Positions 23,842 to 32,782 of a stretch of DNA of 64,000 bases are shown in pieces. Source of the stretch: Paracoccaceae bacterium (lineage in GTDB: Bacteria; Pseudomonadota; Alphaproteobacteria; Rhodobacterales; Rhodobacteraceae); the NCBI GenBank assembly GCA_014654775.1, contig JACVZW010000058.1:1-64000 (forward strand). Reading direction: 5' to 3'. The translations under genes were made by a program, and so were the position numbers. Numbering within the stretch: the first letter of the stretch is position 1; each line of letters starts with the position of its first letter. The notes below the pieces were generated by a model. That model was not told where the DNA came from. It saw only the letters and a program-made list of their open reading frames with translations, and searched no databases.

Positions 23842-24683
23842 AGCGCGCCAAGGATGCGGTCGGCCCGCGCGGCAAGGTCTTCCGCCCCGGGCGACAGGGA
23901 CAGCATACCAAGCCGGTCCTGCCACAGGGCCGTCGCTCGGGCCATGTCATCGGGTAGGCCCATCTCGCGCAGGGTGGCTGCGACTTCGCGCAGTTCCGCC
24001 GCGCGCCGGGGGCCATGGGTCAACATTCGGTCAAGGTTGTAGGCCCCGCGCACCGGCCAGTCGATGCCCGGATCGCTGGCCAGAAGCGAGGCGATCACCC
24101 GTCCCTCCACCCCCGCGCGGCGGGCGGCAAGGAAGGACTCGGCGGTCAATGCTTCCATCCCCTTGATGATGACGGAGCGCAGCATCTTGATGGTCGAGGC
24201 CTGCCCCACCCGGTCGCCCACCACCTCCACCACCATGTCCAGCGCGCGCAGGCGCTGCGCGGCGGCCTCGGCCTGCGGGCCAGACAGAAGGAGCGGGGTG
24301 CGGTGACGGGCCGGGTGGACCGGGGCCATGATCGCCATGTCCACATAGCCCGCGCCGATCCGGGCAGCGGCCCGTGCCTTGCTGCCCGGAGAGCAGGAAT
24401 TTCCGTCCAGCCACAGCGCCCCGGGCACCAGCGGCGGTGCGGCACCAGCCGCGATAACCGCCTGATCGGCAGTGACGAGGCAGAGGATCATCGCGCAGCC
24501 CCCAAGGTCCTGCGCCGCAACGGGGGTTGCGCCATGATCCGCACAGGCGGCCCGCACCGCTACAGCTTCTGCCGGATCATCTAGCTTGATGTCATAGGCG
24601 ACAAGCGGCCCCGCTGCCCCGGCCCAACCTGCCGCAAAGGCGCGTGCCGCCTCGCCAAAGCCCATGAAACCTATGCCCGTCAT
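23838..24683 (-). CDS. NAD(P)-binding 6PGDH/HIBADH-like dehydrogenase (DUF1932 C-terminal domain)
   Basis: About 281 residues. N-terminal Rossmann motif IGFMGFGEAARAFAAGW, a 3-hydroxyisobutyrate-dehydrogenase-like core (LWLDGNSCSPGSKARAAARIG, VDMAIMAPV) and a DUF1932-type C-terminal half with the lysine region ASTIKMLRSVIIKGMEAL. It is the first gene of a leftward pair with the LysR gene and is divergent from the galB-type operon. The substrate is unknown; a hydroxy acid from aromatic side chains or ring fission is plausible. Confidence 0.78.
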   Translation of the reverse strand: MTGIGFMGFGEAARAFAAGWAGAAGPLVAYDIKLDDPAEAVAVRAACADHGATPVAAQDLGGCAMILCLVTADQAVIAAGAAPPLVPGALWLDGNSCSPGSKARAAARIGAGYVDMAIMAPVHPARHRTPLLLSGPQAEAAAQRLRALDMVVEVVGDRVGQASTIKMLRSVIIKGMEALTAESFLAARRAGVEGRVIASLLASDPGIDWPVRGAYNLDRMLTHGPRRAAELREVAATLREMGLPDDMARATALWQDRLGMLSLSPGAEDLAARADRILGAL

Positions 24684-24757
24684 CCCATATCCCTTTCGCC
24701 CTCGGCCTGCATTCCCTGACGGAAGGATGCGGCCTCGCGGCGCCTCACGCCATAGCA

Positions 24758-24774
24758 TATAGCATGAAGTTATA
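24758..24774. promoter_or_regulatory. TATAGC/GTTATA element in the gal-type divergent promoter
   Basis: TATAGC-ATGAA-GTTATA is an imperfect inverted repeat (5 of 6 arm positions) in an AT-rich patch between the DUF1932 gene and the GalB-like gene. It resembles the half-sites found at other promoters of the island. Confidence 0.45.
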
Positions 24775-24855
24775 GTTGGGGGCCAAGTTCTGAATTGGCC
24801 TTTCGCAGGTTGATGGCCACAAACGGGGCCGCTCCCTTCCCGAAAGGACCCAACG

Positions 24856-25602
24856 ATGACAGACCCGCACCACCCCCCGAAATCCGCCCTCGTCATCAGC
24901 GCCCATGCCGCCGATTTCGTCTGGCGCGCGGGCGGCGCCATCGCGCTGCATGCGGCCATGGGCTGGAAGGTGACGGTCGTCTGCCTCTCTTTCGGCGAAC
25001 GCGGCGAAAGCGCGAAGCTGTGGAAGCAGCCCGGCATGACACTCGACCGCGTCAAGGCCGCACGGCGGGCCGAGGCAGAGCGGGCGGCGGTGGCGCTGGG
25101 CGTGCATGACCTGATCTGCTTCGATCTGGGCGACTACCCGCTTCAGATGGATCGCGCCGATAAAGACCGTCTGGTCGATGTGATGCGCGACGTGGACCCG
25201 GCCTTCATGCTCAGCCATTCCTCCTACGATCCCTACAATGCCGATCACATGATGACCACGCAGATCGTCCTCGAATGCCGCTCCACCGCGCAGGCCTGGG
25301 GGCACAAGCCGGGCGGCAAGGTCCTTGGCGCGCCGCAACTCTACCTATTCGAGCCGCATCAGACCGAACAGATGGGCTGGAAGCCGGACACCTTCCTCGA
25401 CATCACCCCTGTCTGGGACAGGAAGCGTGCCGCCATCGAATGCATGGAAGGGCAGGAACACCTGTGGGACTTCTACACCCGCGTCGCCCAGAACCGCGCC
25501 AATCACTTCACCCGCAATTCGGGCGGACAGTCGGGCGGACGGGCCTGCAAATATGCCGAAGGCTTCCAGTCCGTCTTCCCCCGTACCGTGGACATGCTGT
25601 GA
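24856..25602 (+). CDS. galB: 4-oxalomesaconate hydratase (GalB type, PIG-L fold)
   Basis: About 248 residues of the PIG-L zinc hydrolase superfamily. The N-terminus (VISAHAADFVWRAGGAIALH), FGERGESAKLW, the HSSYDPYNADH region and YLFEPHQTEQMGWKPDTFLD closely follow the GalB 4-oxalomesaconate hydratase of pseudomonads. It hydrates 4-oxalomesaconate to 4-carboxy-4-hydroxy-2-oxoadipate. It is the first gene of a four-gene operon; the next gene starts in its stop codon (TGATG). Confidence 0.86.
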   Translation: MTDPHHPPKSALVISAHAADFVWRAGGAIALHAAMGWKVTVVCLSFGERGESAKLWKQPGMTLDRVKAARRAEAERAAVALGVHDLICFDLGDYPLQMDRADKDRLVDVMRDVDPAFMLSHSSYDPYNADHMMTTQIVLECRSTAQAWGHKPGGKVLGAPQLYLFEPHQTEQMGWKPDTFLDITPVWDRKRAAIECMEGQEHLWDFYTRVAQNRANHFTRNSGGQSGGRACKYAEGFQSVFPRTVDML

Positions 25603-26555
25603 TGGACATCGCACATCTTGGCCATGTGGAGGTTCTGACCGACCGCTTCGAGGACAGCCTCGATTTCTTCACCCGCGTCTACGGATTGAAGCTGACGGAA
25701 CGGGACGCCGATCACGCTTGGCTGCGGGCTTGGGATGATTACGAACATCACAGCCTGAAGCTGACACGGTCCACCACGACGGGGGTCGGCCATATCGCCT
25801 ATCGCACCACCAGCGAAGCGGCGCTGGAGCGGCGGGCGGCGGCCATCACGGCCGCAGGCTACAAGGTGCTGGGCTGGGTCCCGGGGGATCGCGGCCATGG
25901 CCGCGCCTTCCGTTTCGAAGACCCCTTCGGCCATGTGTTCGAACTGTACTGGAACACCGTCAAACATCGCGGCACGGCGGCCGAGGCGCCCGCGCTGAAG
26001 AACACCGCCAGCGCCTTCACCGGGGCTGCGCCGCGTCGCCTTGACCACCTCAACCTATTGGCGGCCGATGTGGCCGAGTTCCGGCGCTTCATGGAAACCT
26101 GTCTCGGGTCCCGCGTGACCGAGATGATCCAGCTGGACAATGGCCGCATCGGCGGCTGCTGGTTTACGGTGAACAACAAAACCTATGATCTGGCCTGCAC
26201 CGAAGATCACAGCGGCGGGTCCCATGTCGAAGGCGGCGGGCGGCTGCATCACGTCACCTTTGCCACCGACCAGCGCGAGGACATCCTGCGCGCGGCCGAC
26301 ATCTTCCTGCAGAACGGCGTGCATATCGAGACGGGGCCGCACAAGCACGCCATTCAGGGCACCTTCTTCCTCTATGTCTGGGAACCGGCAGGCAACCGGG
26401 TGGAACTGGCCAATGCCGGGGCGCGGCTGATCCTCGATCCCGACTGGCAGACCGTCATCTGGACCGAGACCGAGCGTCGCAAGGGCCAGGCCTGGGGACT
26501 AAAGACCATCGACACCTTCCACAGCCACGGCACCCCGCCCATCGGAAAGGACTGA
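25602..26555 (+). CDS. VOC-family type I extradiol dioxygenase
   Basis: About 317 residues with two VOC modules. The Fe(II) site is expected in the second: His in LDHLNLLA, His in LHHVTFATD, Glu in PAGNRVELAN; the first module carries HLGHVEVLTD and FEDPFGHVFELYW. This is the catechol 2,3-dioxygenase (BphC/XylE) type, unrelated to LigB. It lies inside an operon for 4-oxalomesaconate metabolism, where a LigB-type gallate dioxygenase would be expected, so it probably cleaves a catechol or pyrogallol ring feeding the same lower pathway. The substrate is unknown. Confidence 0.83.
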   Translation: MDIAHLGHVEVLTDRFEDSLDFFTRVYGLKLTERDADHAWLRAWDDYEHHSLKLTRSTTTGVGHIAYRTTSEAALERRAAAITAAGYKVLGWVPGDRGHGRAFRFEDPFGHVFELYWNTVKHRGTAAEAPALKNTASAFTGAAPRRLDHLNLLAADVAEFRRFMETCLGSRVTEMIQLDNGRIGGCWFTVNNKTYDLACTEDHSGGSHVEGGGRLHHVTFATDQREDILRAADIFLQNGVHIETGPHKHAIQGTFFLYVWEPAGNRVELANAGARLILDPDWQTVIWTETERRKGQAWGLKTIDTFHSHGTPPIGKD

Positions 26556-26558
26556 TCC

Positions 26559-27230
26559 ATGCCCGTCGTCGTGCAATCCATCCCGCGTGCCGACAGTGCG
26601 GTCATCGACGGCCTTGCCCGCGCAGGTGCCGCCACGGTGCATGAGGCGCAGGGCCGGCGAGGCTGCCTTGCCCCCCACCTCCGCCCGATCTGGACCGGTG
26701 CCCAGATCGCCGGCAGCGCCGTCACCATCAGCGCGCCCCCCGGCGACAATTGGATGCTGCATGTCGCCATCGAACAGGTGCAACCCGGCGACATCCTCGT
26801 CCTCGCCCCGACCAGCCCCTGCGAGGACGGCTATTTCGGCGACCTTCTCGCCACCAGCGCGATGGCGCGCGGCTGTCGCGGGCTGGTGATCGAGGCGGGC
26901 GTGCGCGATGTGCGCGACCTGACGGCGATGGGCTTTCCGGTCTGGTCCAAGGCGATCTCGGCCCAAGGCACGGTGAAGGCAACCTTGGGCGATGTGAACC
27001 TGCCCCTCGTGATCGGCGGGCAGATGGTGCATCCGGGCGACGTGATCGTGGCCGATGATGATGGCGTGGTCGTCGTGCGCCGCGACGAGGCCGCCGATGT
27101 TCTGGCGGCGGCCGAAAAGCGGCTGGCGGCGGAAGAATCAAAGCGCGCGAAACTTGCCGCAGGGGTGCTTGGCCTTGATCTTTACGACATGCGCGGGGCC
27201 TTGGCAGCAAAGGGCCTGACCTATGTCTGA
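26559..27230 (+). CDS. galC: 4-carboxy-4-hydroxy-2-oxoadipate aldolase (GalC/LigK type)
   Basis: About 223 residues of the RraA-like fold, with the class II aldolase pattern GDLLA followed after about 20 residues by GVRD ([20 protein letters not shown]), which carries the metal-binding Asp and the catalytic Arg. It cleaves CHA to pyruvate and oxaloacetate. Only 3 nt separate it from the VOC gene; galD starts within its last codons (8-nt overlap). Confidence 0.88.
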   Translation: MPVVVQSIPRADSAVIDGLARAGAATVHEAQGRRGCLAPHLRPIWTGAQIAGSAVTISAPPGDNWMLHVAIEQVQPGDILVLAPTSPCEDGYFGDLLATSAMARGCRGLVIEAGVRDVRDLTAMGFPVWSKAISAQGTVKATLGDVNLPLVIGGQMVHPGDVIVADDDGVVVVRRDEAADVLAAAEKRLAAEESKRAKLAAGVLGLDLYDMRGALAAKGLTYV

Positions 27231-28269
27231 CGGCATCCCCTGCCTCTGGATGCGGGGGGGCACGTCAAAGGCAGCGGTCTTTCTGGCCGCCGACCTTCCT
27301 GCCATACCCGAGGCCCGGGATGCGCTGCTTCTCCGATTGCTCGGCAGCCCCGATATCCGGCAGATCGACGGGATCGGCGGCGGCGATCCGCTGACCTCGA
27401 AAGTGGCGGTGCTGGCCCCGCCCAGTCGGGCGGATGCCGATGTGGACTACCTCTTCCTGCAGGTCTTTCCCGACCGGCCCGTCGTTTCGGCGGCGCAGGG
27501 CTGCGGCAATGTCCTTGCCGCCGTCGGCCCCGCCGCGATCGAACGCGGTCTGGTGCCCGTCGCGGGCGCGGTGACGCCCGTCCGCATCCACATGGTCAAT
27601 ACCGGCGAAGTGGCAGTGGCCGAGGTGGCCACGCCCGAAGGCCGGGTCATCTACGACGGGCTCGCCGCGATCGACGGCGTGCCGGGAACCGCCGCCGCCG
27701 TGCCCCTGATGTTCGACCGCATCGCAGGCTCGATGTGCGGCGCGCTCCTGCCCAGCGGTGCGGCGCAAGAGGTGATCGACGGCGTGGCCTGCACGCTGAT
27801 CGACAACGGCATGCCCGTGGTGGCGATGGATGCCGCCGCCTTCGGCCTGCGGGGAGACGACACCCCCGAGGCGCTGGAGGCCGACCTTGCCCTCAAGGCA
27901 CGGGTCGAGGCGATCCGTCTGCAGGCCGGCTGGCGGATGGGTCTGGGCGATGTGGCGCAGGCTTCGGTGCCCAAGATGGTGCTGGTCAGCCCACCGCGCT
28001 CCGGCGGGGCCTTTTCCACCCGCTGCTTCATTCCCCATCGCGTGCATGCCGGGGTCGGGGTGCTTGCGGCGGTCTCTGTAGCGACGGCCTGCCTCCTGCC
28101 GGACAGCGCCGTGGCGCATCTGGCCGCGCTGCCGCCTGATGGGCGCTTTGTGGTCGAACATCCCTCCGGCGCGACCGAGGTCTTCCTGCGCATCGAAGCG
28201 GGCCGGGTGACCGGGGCAGGCACGATCCGCACCGCGCGCAAGCTCTTTGACGGTCTCGTCTTCCCCTGA
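27223..28269 (+). CDS. galD: 4-oxalomesaconate tautomerase (GalD/LigU type, PrpF family)
   Basis: About 348 residues of the PrpF/diaminopimelate-epimerase-like fold: [67 protein letters not shown], and [15 protein letters not shown]. Such proteins isomerise keto/enol or allylic forms of 4-oxalomesaconate. It is the last gene of the operon, overlapping galC. Confidence 0.86.
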   Translation: MSDGIPCLWMRGGTSKAAVFLAADLPAIPEARDALLLRLLGSPDIRQIDGIGGGDPLTSKVAVLAPPSRADADVDYLFLQVFPDRPVVSAAQGCGNVLAAVGPAAIERGLVPVAGAVTPVRIHMVNTGEVAVAEVATPEGRVIYDGLAAIDGVPGTAAAVPLMFDRIAGSMCGALLPSGAAQEVIDGVACTLIDNGMPVVAMDAAAFGLRGDDTPEALEADLALKARVEAIRLQAGWRMGLGDVAQASVPKMVLVSPPRSGGAFSTRCFIPHRVHAGVGVLAAVSVATACLLPDSAVAHLAALPPDGRFVVEHPSGATEVFLRIEAGRVTGAGTIRTARKLFDGLVFP

Positions 28270-28440
28270 CCCGATCCTGCCTGCACGGGACGGGTTCCGC
28301 ACAGCGTCGATGGTGGCACGGCTGTCATTTTTTGACCGTAGCGATCATGCCTTGTCGCAGAAGGGCTTTACGGGCCGCTTCGAAGTGACCGACACAGGGT
28401 ACCGACGCCATGTCCGGCCCGCATGCCCGAAGGAGACGCC

Positions 28441-30105
28441 ATGACCGCCGACCTGATCATCACCAATGGCCGCGTCCTGACCATGGACCCCGCCCATCCG
28501 CGGGCCGAGGCGGTGGCAATCCGCGCGGGCCGCATCCTCGCTGCCGGTCCCCGCGCCGAGGTCGAGGCGCTGCGCAGTCCCGCCACCCGCATCTACGACG
28601 CGGCGGGCCGCACCGTCATGCCCGGGATCAACGAAAGCCATATCCACCTCTTCGCCGGATCGGCGGAACTTGCGCAATTGTCGCTTTTCGGGGTGCAGGG
28701 GTTCGACCGCCTGGCAGCGGCGATCCGCGCCTATGCGGCGGCGAACCCCGACCTGCCCATCGTGATCTGCAACACTGCCGATTACACCATCCTTGGCGAC
28801 GGGCGCAGCCTTGACCGCCACCTCCTCGACGCGGTGCTGGCCGATCGTCCCCTCGCCCTGCAATCGCCCGACCATCACACGGTCTGGGCCAATACCCTCG
28901 CGCTGAAAAAGGCGGGCCTGCTGCAGGGCGCGGCCCTGCCGCCGGGGAACGAGATCGTCATGGGGCCGGACGGCCTTGCCCAAGGCGAATTGCGCGAACA
29001 CTACGCCTTCGACGCGGTGATCGCGCTGAATGCCACGGGCGGGCGCGACAGGCTTGGGCTCTCCACCGGGGATGAACCGCCTGGCGGCACGACGGCGGCA
29101 GAACGGGCCCATGACATGGGCCTTCTGCGGCAGGGCCTCGCGCATCTGGCGCGGCACGGGATCACGTCGTTCCAGAACATGGACGGCAACCGCTACACGC
29201 TAGAGCTTCTGTCTGCGCTGGAATCTGAGGGAAGCCTCACCCTGCGTGGCCGTATCCCGCTGCATTACGTCTCGGGCGATGTAACGGCGCAGATGGACAA
29301 GGCCGCCGCTATGGCGCGGGATTTCCGGTCAGAGTTCCTCACCTCCGGCACGGTGAAATTCTTCCTCGATGGCGTATTGGACAGCCACACCGCCGTGATG
29401 GCCGAAGATTACGCAGACCGCCCCGGCTGGCGCGGTGAACCGCGCTTCGATGCCGCCACCTTCGCCTCCCTCTGCACCGAGGCCGACAAGCGCGGACTGC
29501 AAATCGCCGTCCATTCCATCGGCGACGGCTCTACGCAGATGGTACTGGATGCCTATGCCGCGGCACAGGCCGCCAATGGCGCGCGCGACAGTCGCCACCG
29601 GATCGAACATCTGGAAGTGGTGCGCGAGGCCGATTTTGCGCGGATCAAGGGATTGGGCGTCATCGCCTCGATGCAGCCGCCGCACCCGCCGGGGCAATGC
29701 GGACTGCCCCTTGAACCCACGCTCAGCCGGATTGGCCGGGCAAACTGGCCGCGCGCCTATGCCTGGCGGCGGATGCTGGACATGGACATCCCGCTGATCC
29801 TGTCGTCGGACTGGCCCGTCTCCTCGATCAATCCTTGGCAATCCATCCACTCCGCCCTGACGCGCAAGCCTTGGGCCGATGGTCTGCCCGACAACCGCCT
29901 GTCCCTGCACGAGGCGCTGACCGCCTATACCGTCACCGCGGCCCGGGCCGAATTCGCCGAAGACTGGAAAGGGCGGCTGACACCGGGCTTCGCGGGCGAC
30001 GTGATCGTTCTGGACCGGGATCTGGAGGCGGCGGCAGCCGAAGACGTGGCCGATGTGATGCCCGTCCTCACCCTCTGCGCCGGACGGGTGACGCATGAAG
30101 GATGA
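28441..30105 (+). CDS. YtcJ-like amidohydrolase (Amidohydro_3)
   Basis: About 554 residues. Beta-sandwich N-terminus (LIITNGRVLTMDPAHPRAEA), HxH metal site in INESHIHLF, FHFLDG-like segment VKFFLDGVLDSHTA, ligand His in IAVHSIGDGS and RHRIEHLEVV, and Asp in LSSDWPVSSINPW. Such enzymes hydrolyse N-acyl or cyclic amide compounds; the substrate is unknown. ATG 28441 follows GAAGGAGAC; ATG 28423 is less likely. It overlaps the DUF3237 gene by 11 nt. Confidence 0.82.
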   Translation: MTADLIITNGRVLTMDPAHPRAEAVAIRAGRILAAGPRAEVEALRSPATRIYDAAGRTVMPGINESHIHLFAGSAELAQLSLFGVQGFDRLAAAIRAYAAANPDLPIVICNTADYTILGDGRSLDRHLLDAVLADRPLALQSPDHHTVWANTLALKKAGLLQGAALPPGNEIVMGPDGLAQGELREHYAFDAVIALNATGGRDRLGLSTGDEPPGGTTAAERAHDMGLLRQGLAHLARHGITSFQNMDGNRYTLELLSALESEGSLTLRGRIPLHYVSGDVTAQMDKAAAMARDFRSEFLTSGTVKFFLDGVLDSHTAVMAEDYADRPGWRGEPRFDAATFASLCTEADKRGLQIAVHSIGDGSTQMVLDAYAAAQAANGARDSRHRIEHLEVVREADFARIKGLGVIASMQPPHPPGQCGLPLEPTLSRIGRANWPRAYAWRRMLDMDIPLILSSDWPVSSINPWQSIHSALTRKPWADGLPDNRLSLHEALTAYTVTAARAEFAEDWKGRLTPGFAGDVIVLDRDLEAAAAEDVADVMPVLTLCAGRVTHEG

Positions 30106-30559
30106 AAACATCGGCCTCGACTTCGCCTTCGAGATCGTCGCGCAGATCGCCGCGCCCCTGACCGGGGGCGCAGGCCGTCTTGGCCAGCGCCGGATCATCC
30201 CGATCACGGGCGGCACGGTGCGGGGGCCGCGGCTGAACGGCCGTGTCCTGCCGGGCGGGGCGGATTACGAACTCATCCGTCCCGACGGCAATTCCCGGCT
30301 CGAGGCGCATTACGGGATCGAGGCCGAGGACGGCACGCCCATCTACATCGTGAACCGCGGCCTCTACGTCGCCCCGCCTGAGGTGACGGCCCGCCTCGAC
30401 GCGGGTGCAGAGGTGGCGCCCACCGACTACTATCTCCGCGCCGCCCCGGTCTTCGATGCGCCGGACGGCCCGCATGGCTGGCTTTCCGACCATCTCTTCA
30501 TCTCCACCTGCCGCTTCACGCCCGTTGCCGTGACGATCCGCGTCTTCGTGGTGACCTGA
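30095..30559 (+). CDS. DUF3237 family protein
   Basis: About 154 residues matching DUF3237 (UPF0311): LDFAFEIVAQIAAPL, GQRRIIPITGGTVRGPRLNG, LPGGADYELIRPDG, EAHYGIEAEDGTPIYIVNRG, and PTDYYLRAAPVFDA. These small beta-barrel-like proteins have no well-established activity. It is translationally coupled to the amidohydrolase, so the two probably act together on an unknown compound. Confidence 0.85.
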   Translation: MKDENIGLDFAFEIVAQIAAPLTGGAGRLGQRRIIPITGGTVRGPRLNGRVLPGGADYELIRPDGNSRLEAHYGIEAEDGTPIYIVNRGLYVAPPEVTARLDAGAEVAPTDYYLRAAPVFDAPDGPHGWLSDHLFISTCRFTPVAVTIRVFVVT

Positions 30560-30607
30560 CCGCTTTTGCACCGATCCCTTCTCCGATCCTGCGCCGATCG
30601 GACGGTG

Positions 30608-31297
30608 TCAGGAGACCGTCTCGTCGCGGGCAAAGTAAAGGCGGCTGATCTCTTCCGGCGAAGGCCGAACCACCAGCAGCGGCACGAGGTCAAGCCGCGC
30701 CAGCGCCTCGGGTTCGGGGAAGATCGGCATATTCGCGGCGCTGACGCGCGGCTGATGGGCCTGCGCCACATAATGCGCATAGCCATGCGGAGCCATTATC
30801 AGGAACCCGGCCAGCCGCCGCGGATCGCCTTGGATAAGGATCCCTTCCGCCTGACCGTCACGGATCGCCGCCATCAGCGTGTCCAGCACCTTTTCCGAAT
30901 GGCTGTCGCGGCCGCTCTCGGCTGGGGTTTCATCGGGGCGCGCGTTGAACAGCAGGGCGAAGAAGCCCCTATTCTCGATGGCGAAGCGGACATAGGCGAT
31001 CCCCAGCGCCACCAGCCGCTCCAGAGGCCCCGGCGCGCTCTGCGCCAGCGCCTCTGCTTGATAGGCCGCCAGCCGTTCAAACCCCGCCGCCGTCAGCGCG
31101 TCCAGCAGGGCCGAGCGGTCTGCGAAGTGGCGATAGACCGACGGATGCGTCGCGCCCACCTCGCCCGCCAACTCGCGCAGAGAAAAATGTGGCCCGCCGC
31201 GATCAGCGATGATCCTCAGCGCCTGATCCAGCAGCGCCTGCCGCAGATTGGGGTGGTGATAGCCCATCTTGCGCGGGCTGGCGCCATCGTCCTGCAC
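30608..31297 (-). CDS. TetR-family regulator divergent from the Liv-type operon
   Basis: About 229 residues: N-terminal HTH (RIIADRGGPHFSLRELAGEV, ATHPSVYRHFADRSALLDAL) and a helical ligand domain with TetR_C-like features (FALLFNARPDE). The start is taken at GTG 31295-31297, preceded by AAGGGGGAG; ATG 31267 lacks a ribosome site. The palindrome at 31407-31425 in the divergent promoter is a likely operator for it and for the ABC operon. Confidence 0.83.
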   Translation of the reverse strand: MQDDGASPRKMGYHHPNLRQALLDQALRIIADRGGPHFSLRELAGEVGATHPSVYRHFADRSALLDALTAAGFERLAAYQAEALAQSAPGPLERLVALGIAYVRFAIENRGFFALLFNARPDETPAESGRDSHSEKVLDTLMAAIRDGQAEGILIQGDPRRLAGFLIMAPHGYAHYVAQAHQPRVSAANMPIFPEPEALARLDLVPLLVVRPSPEEISRLYFARDETVS

Positions 31298-31406
31298 GAA
31301 CTCCCCCTTCTTCAAGCACGGTCCCGCCAGCGGGCATCCTTGCCCGTCAGGCCTGCCGCGGCAAGGGCCATAGGACAGGGCCACACAGCACGGGAATCAT
31401 ATTGAC

Positions 31407-31425
31407 TATAATAACTGTTATAATA
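31407..31425. promoter_or_regulatory. AT-rich palindromic operator upstream of the ABC operon
   Basis: TATAATAACTGTTATAATA is an inverted repeat with 8 of 9 arm positions matched around one central base. It lies 110 nt upstream of the TetR start and about 58 nt upstream of the substrate-binding protein start, as expected for a TetR operator controlling both. It also contains the ATAACTGT core seen in catabolic promoters to the left. Confidence 0.65.
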
Positions 31426-31482
31426 CATAAGTAACCATTGGTAACATGAGGCGACACCGAAGTCGCGCCGAACCGGGAGGAA

Positions 31483-32775
31483 ATGATGATCAAGCTGCAG
31501 GGCGGGGTGTCCCGCCGCCAATTCGTGCAGACCACGGCAGCCGGTTTTGCGGCGCTCGCCGCGCCGGGGATCGTCCGGGCGCAGGATGCGACGATCAAGA
31601 TCGGCTATGTCGGTTCGCTCTCCGGCATCCGCGGCATCTTCGGCGAAACGGAGCAATGGACCATCGACCAGATGACCGCCCGTCTGACGCAGGGCATCAC
31701 CGTGGGCGGCAAGACCTACGGCGTCGAGCTGGTGATCCGCGACAACCAGTCGGACCTGAACCGTTCCGGCTCCATCGCCACGGAACTGGTGATGCGCGAA
31801 CGCTGCAACCTCGTTCTGGCGCAAGATGGCGACGGCGCGGCGGCGATCGGCGAACTGGCCGACACGCGCCGGGTGCCCACCATCTCGACCATGGTGCCGT
31901 GGGAAGGCTGGTTCTTCCCGCGCGGCGGCGACCCCGCCTCGGAAACCGGCTTCCCCTACAGCTTCCACTTCTTCGCGGGCGCGGCCGAGATCCAGGCGAA
32001 TCTGGTCGAGATGATGGCCCGCGTCGCGCCGGGGGCCAAGGTCGGCACGCTCTATCTCGACAACCCGGCAGGGCAGGGGCTGGCCCATCCCGAATTCGGC
32101 CTGCCCGCCGCCATCGCCACGGCCGGGTTGACCGAGGTTCCGGCGGGCTTCTTCCAGCAGCAGACCAACGACTTCTCCAGCCAGATCGCGCAATTCGCCG
32201 CCGAAGGGGTCGAGGCGATCTCCGGCTTCATGTTCCCCAACCACTTCATCCCCTTCTGGAATCAGGCCGCACAAGCGGGGCTGAAGCCAAAGGCCTGCGC
32301 GATGGGTGCGGCCTTCCTCTTCGCCTCGGGCGTCGAGGCGCTGGGCGACAGCGCCGACGGCCTTGCGACCGAAGTGTGGTGGACCCCCTCCTTCCCCTTC
32401 AAGTCCTCGCTCACCGGCCAGTCGGCGGCCGAGCTTGCCGCGCAGTGGGAGACGGAGACGAACAAGCAATGGACCCAGCCCCTCGGCTATGGCCATGCGC
32501 TGTGGGAAGTGGGCCTTGGCGCCATCGCGCAGGCCGAAGACCCGCTGGATCCGGACAGCTTGCGCGCCGCCATCGCGGGGCTGAAGCTCGACACGGTTGT
32601 GGGTCCGGTCAACTTCGCCGAAAGCCCGGTCAAGAGCGTGGCGATCACCGGTCTGGTGGGTGGCCAGTGGCGCAAGCTGGGCGGCAAACATCCCTACGAG
32701 CTGAAGATCGTCGCCAACACCACGATGCCGTCGATCCCGGTCGACATGGACATCATCGCGCTCGGCGGGGCCTGA
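31483..32775 (+). CDS. Branched-chain-amino-acid-type ABC transporter substrate-binding protein
   Basis: About 430 residues, type 1 periplasmic binding fold. The N-terminus has a twin-arginine signal (SRRQFVQTTAAGFAALAAPG, then IVRAQDA as a cleavage site). Mature core: IKIGYVGSLSGIRGIFGE, ELVIRDNQSDLNRSG, CNLVLAQDGDGAAAIGELAD. A GGGAGGAA site precedes ATG 31483. The ligand is unknown; amides or aromatic acids fit the amidase at the operon end. First gene of SBP-LivG-LivF-LivH-LivM-amidase. Confidence 0.88.
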   Translation: MMIKLQGGVSRRQFVQTTAAGFAALAAPGIVRAQDATIKIGYVGSLSGIRGIFGETEQWTIDQMTARLTQGITVGGKTYGVELVIRDNQSDLNRSGSIATELVMRERCNLVLAQDGDGAAAIGELADTRRVPTISTMVPWEGWFFPRGGDPASETGFPYSFHFFAGAAEIQANLVEMMARVAPGAKVGTLYLDNPAGQGLAHPEFGLPAAIATAGLTEVPAGFFQQQTNDFSSQIAQFAAEGVEAISGFMFPNHFIPFWNQAAQAGLKPKACAMGAAFLFASGVEALGDSADGLATEVWWTPSFPFKSSLTGQSAAELAAQWETETNKQWTQPLGYGHALWEVGLGAIAQAEDPLDPDSLRAAIAGLKLDTVVGPVNFAESPVKSVAITGLVGGQWRKLGGKHPYELKIVANTTMPSIPVDMDIIALGGA

Positions 32776-32782
32776 TCCGGCG

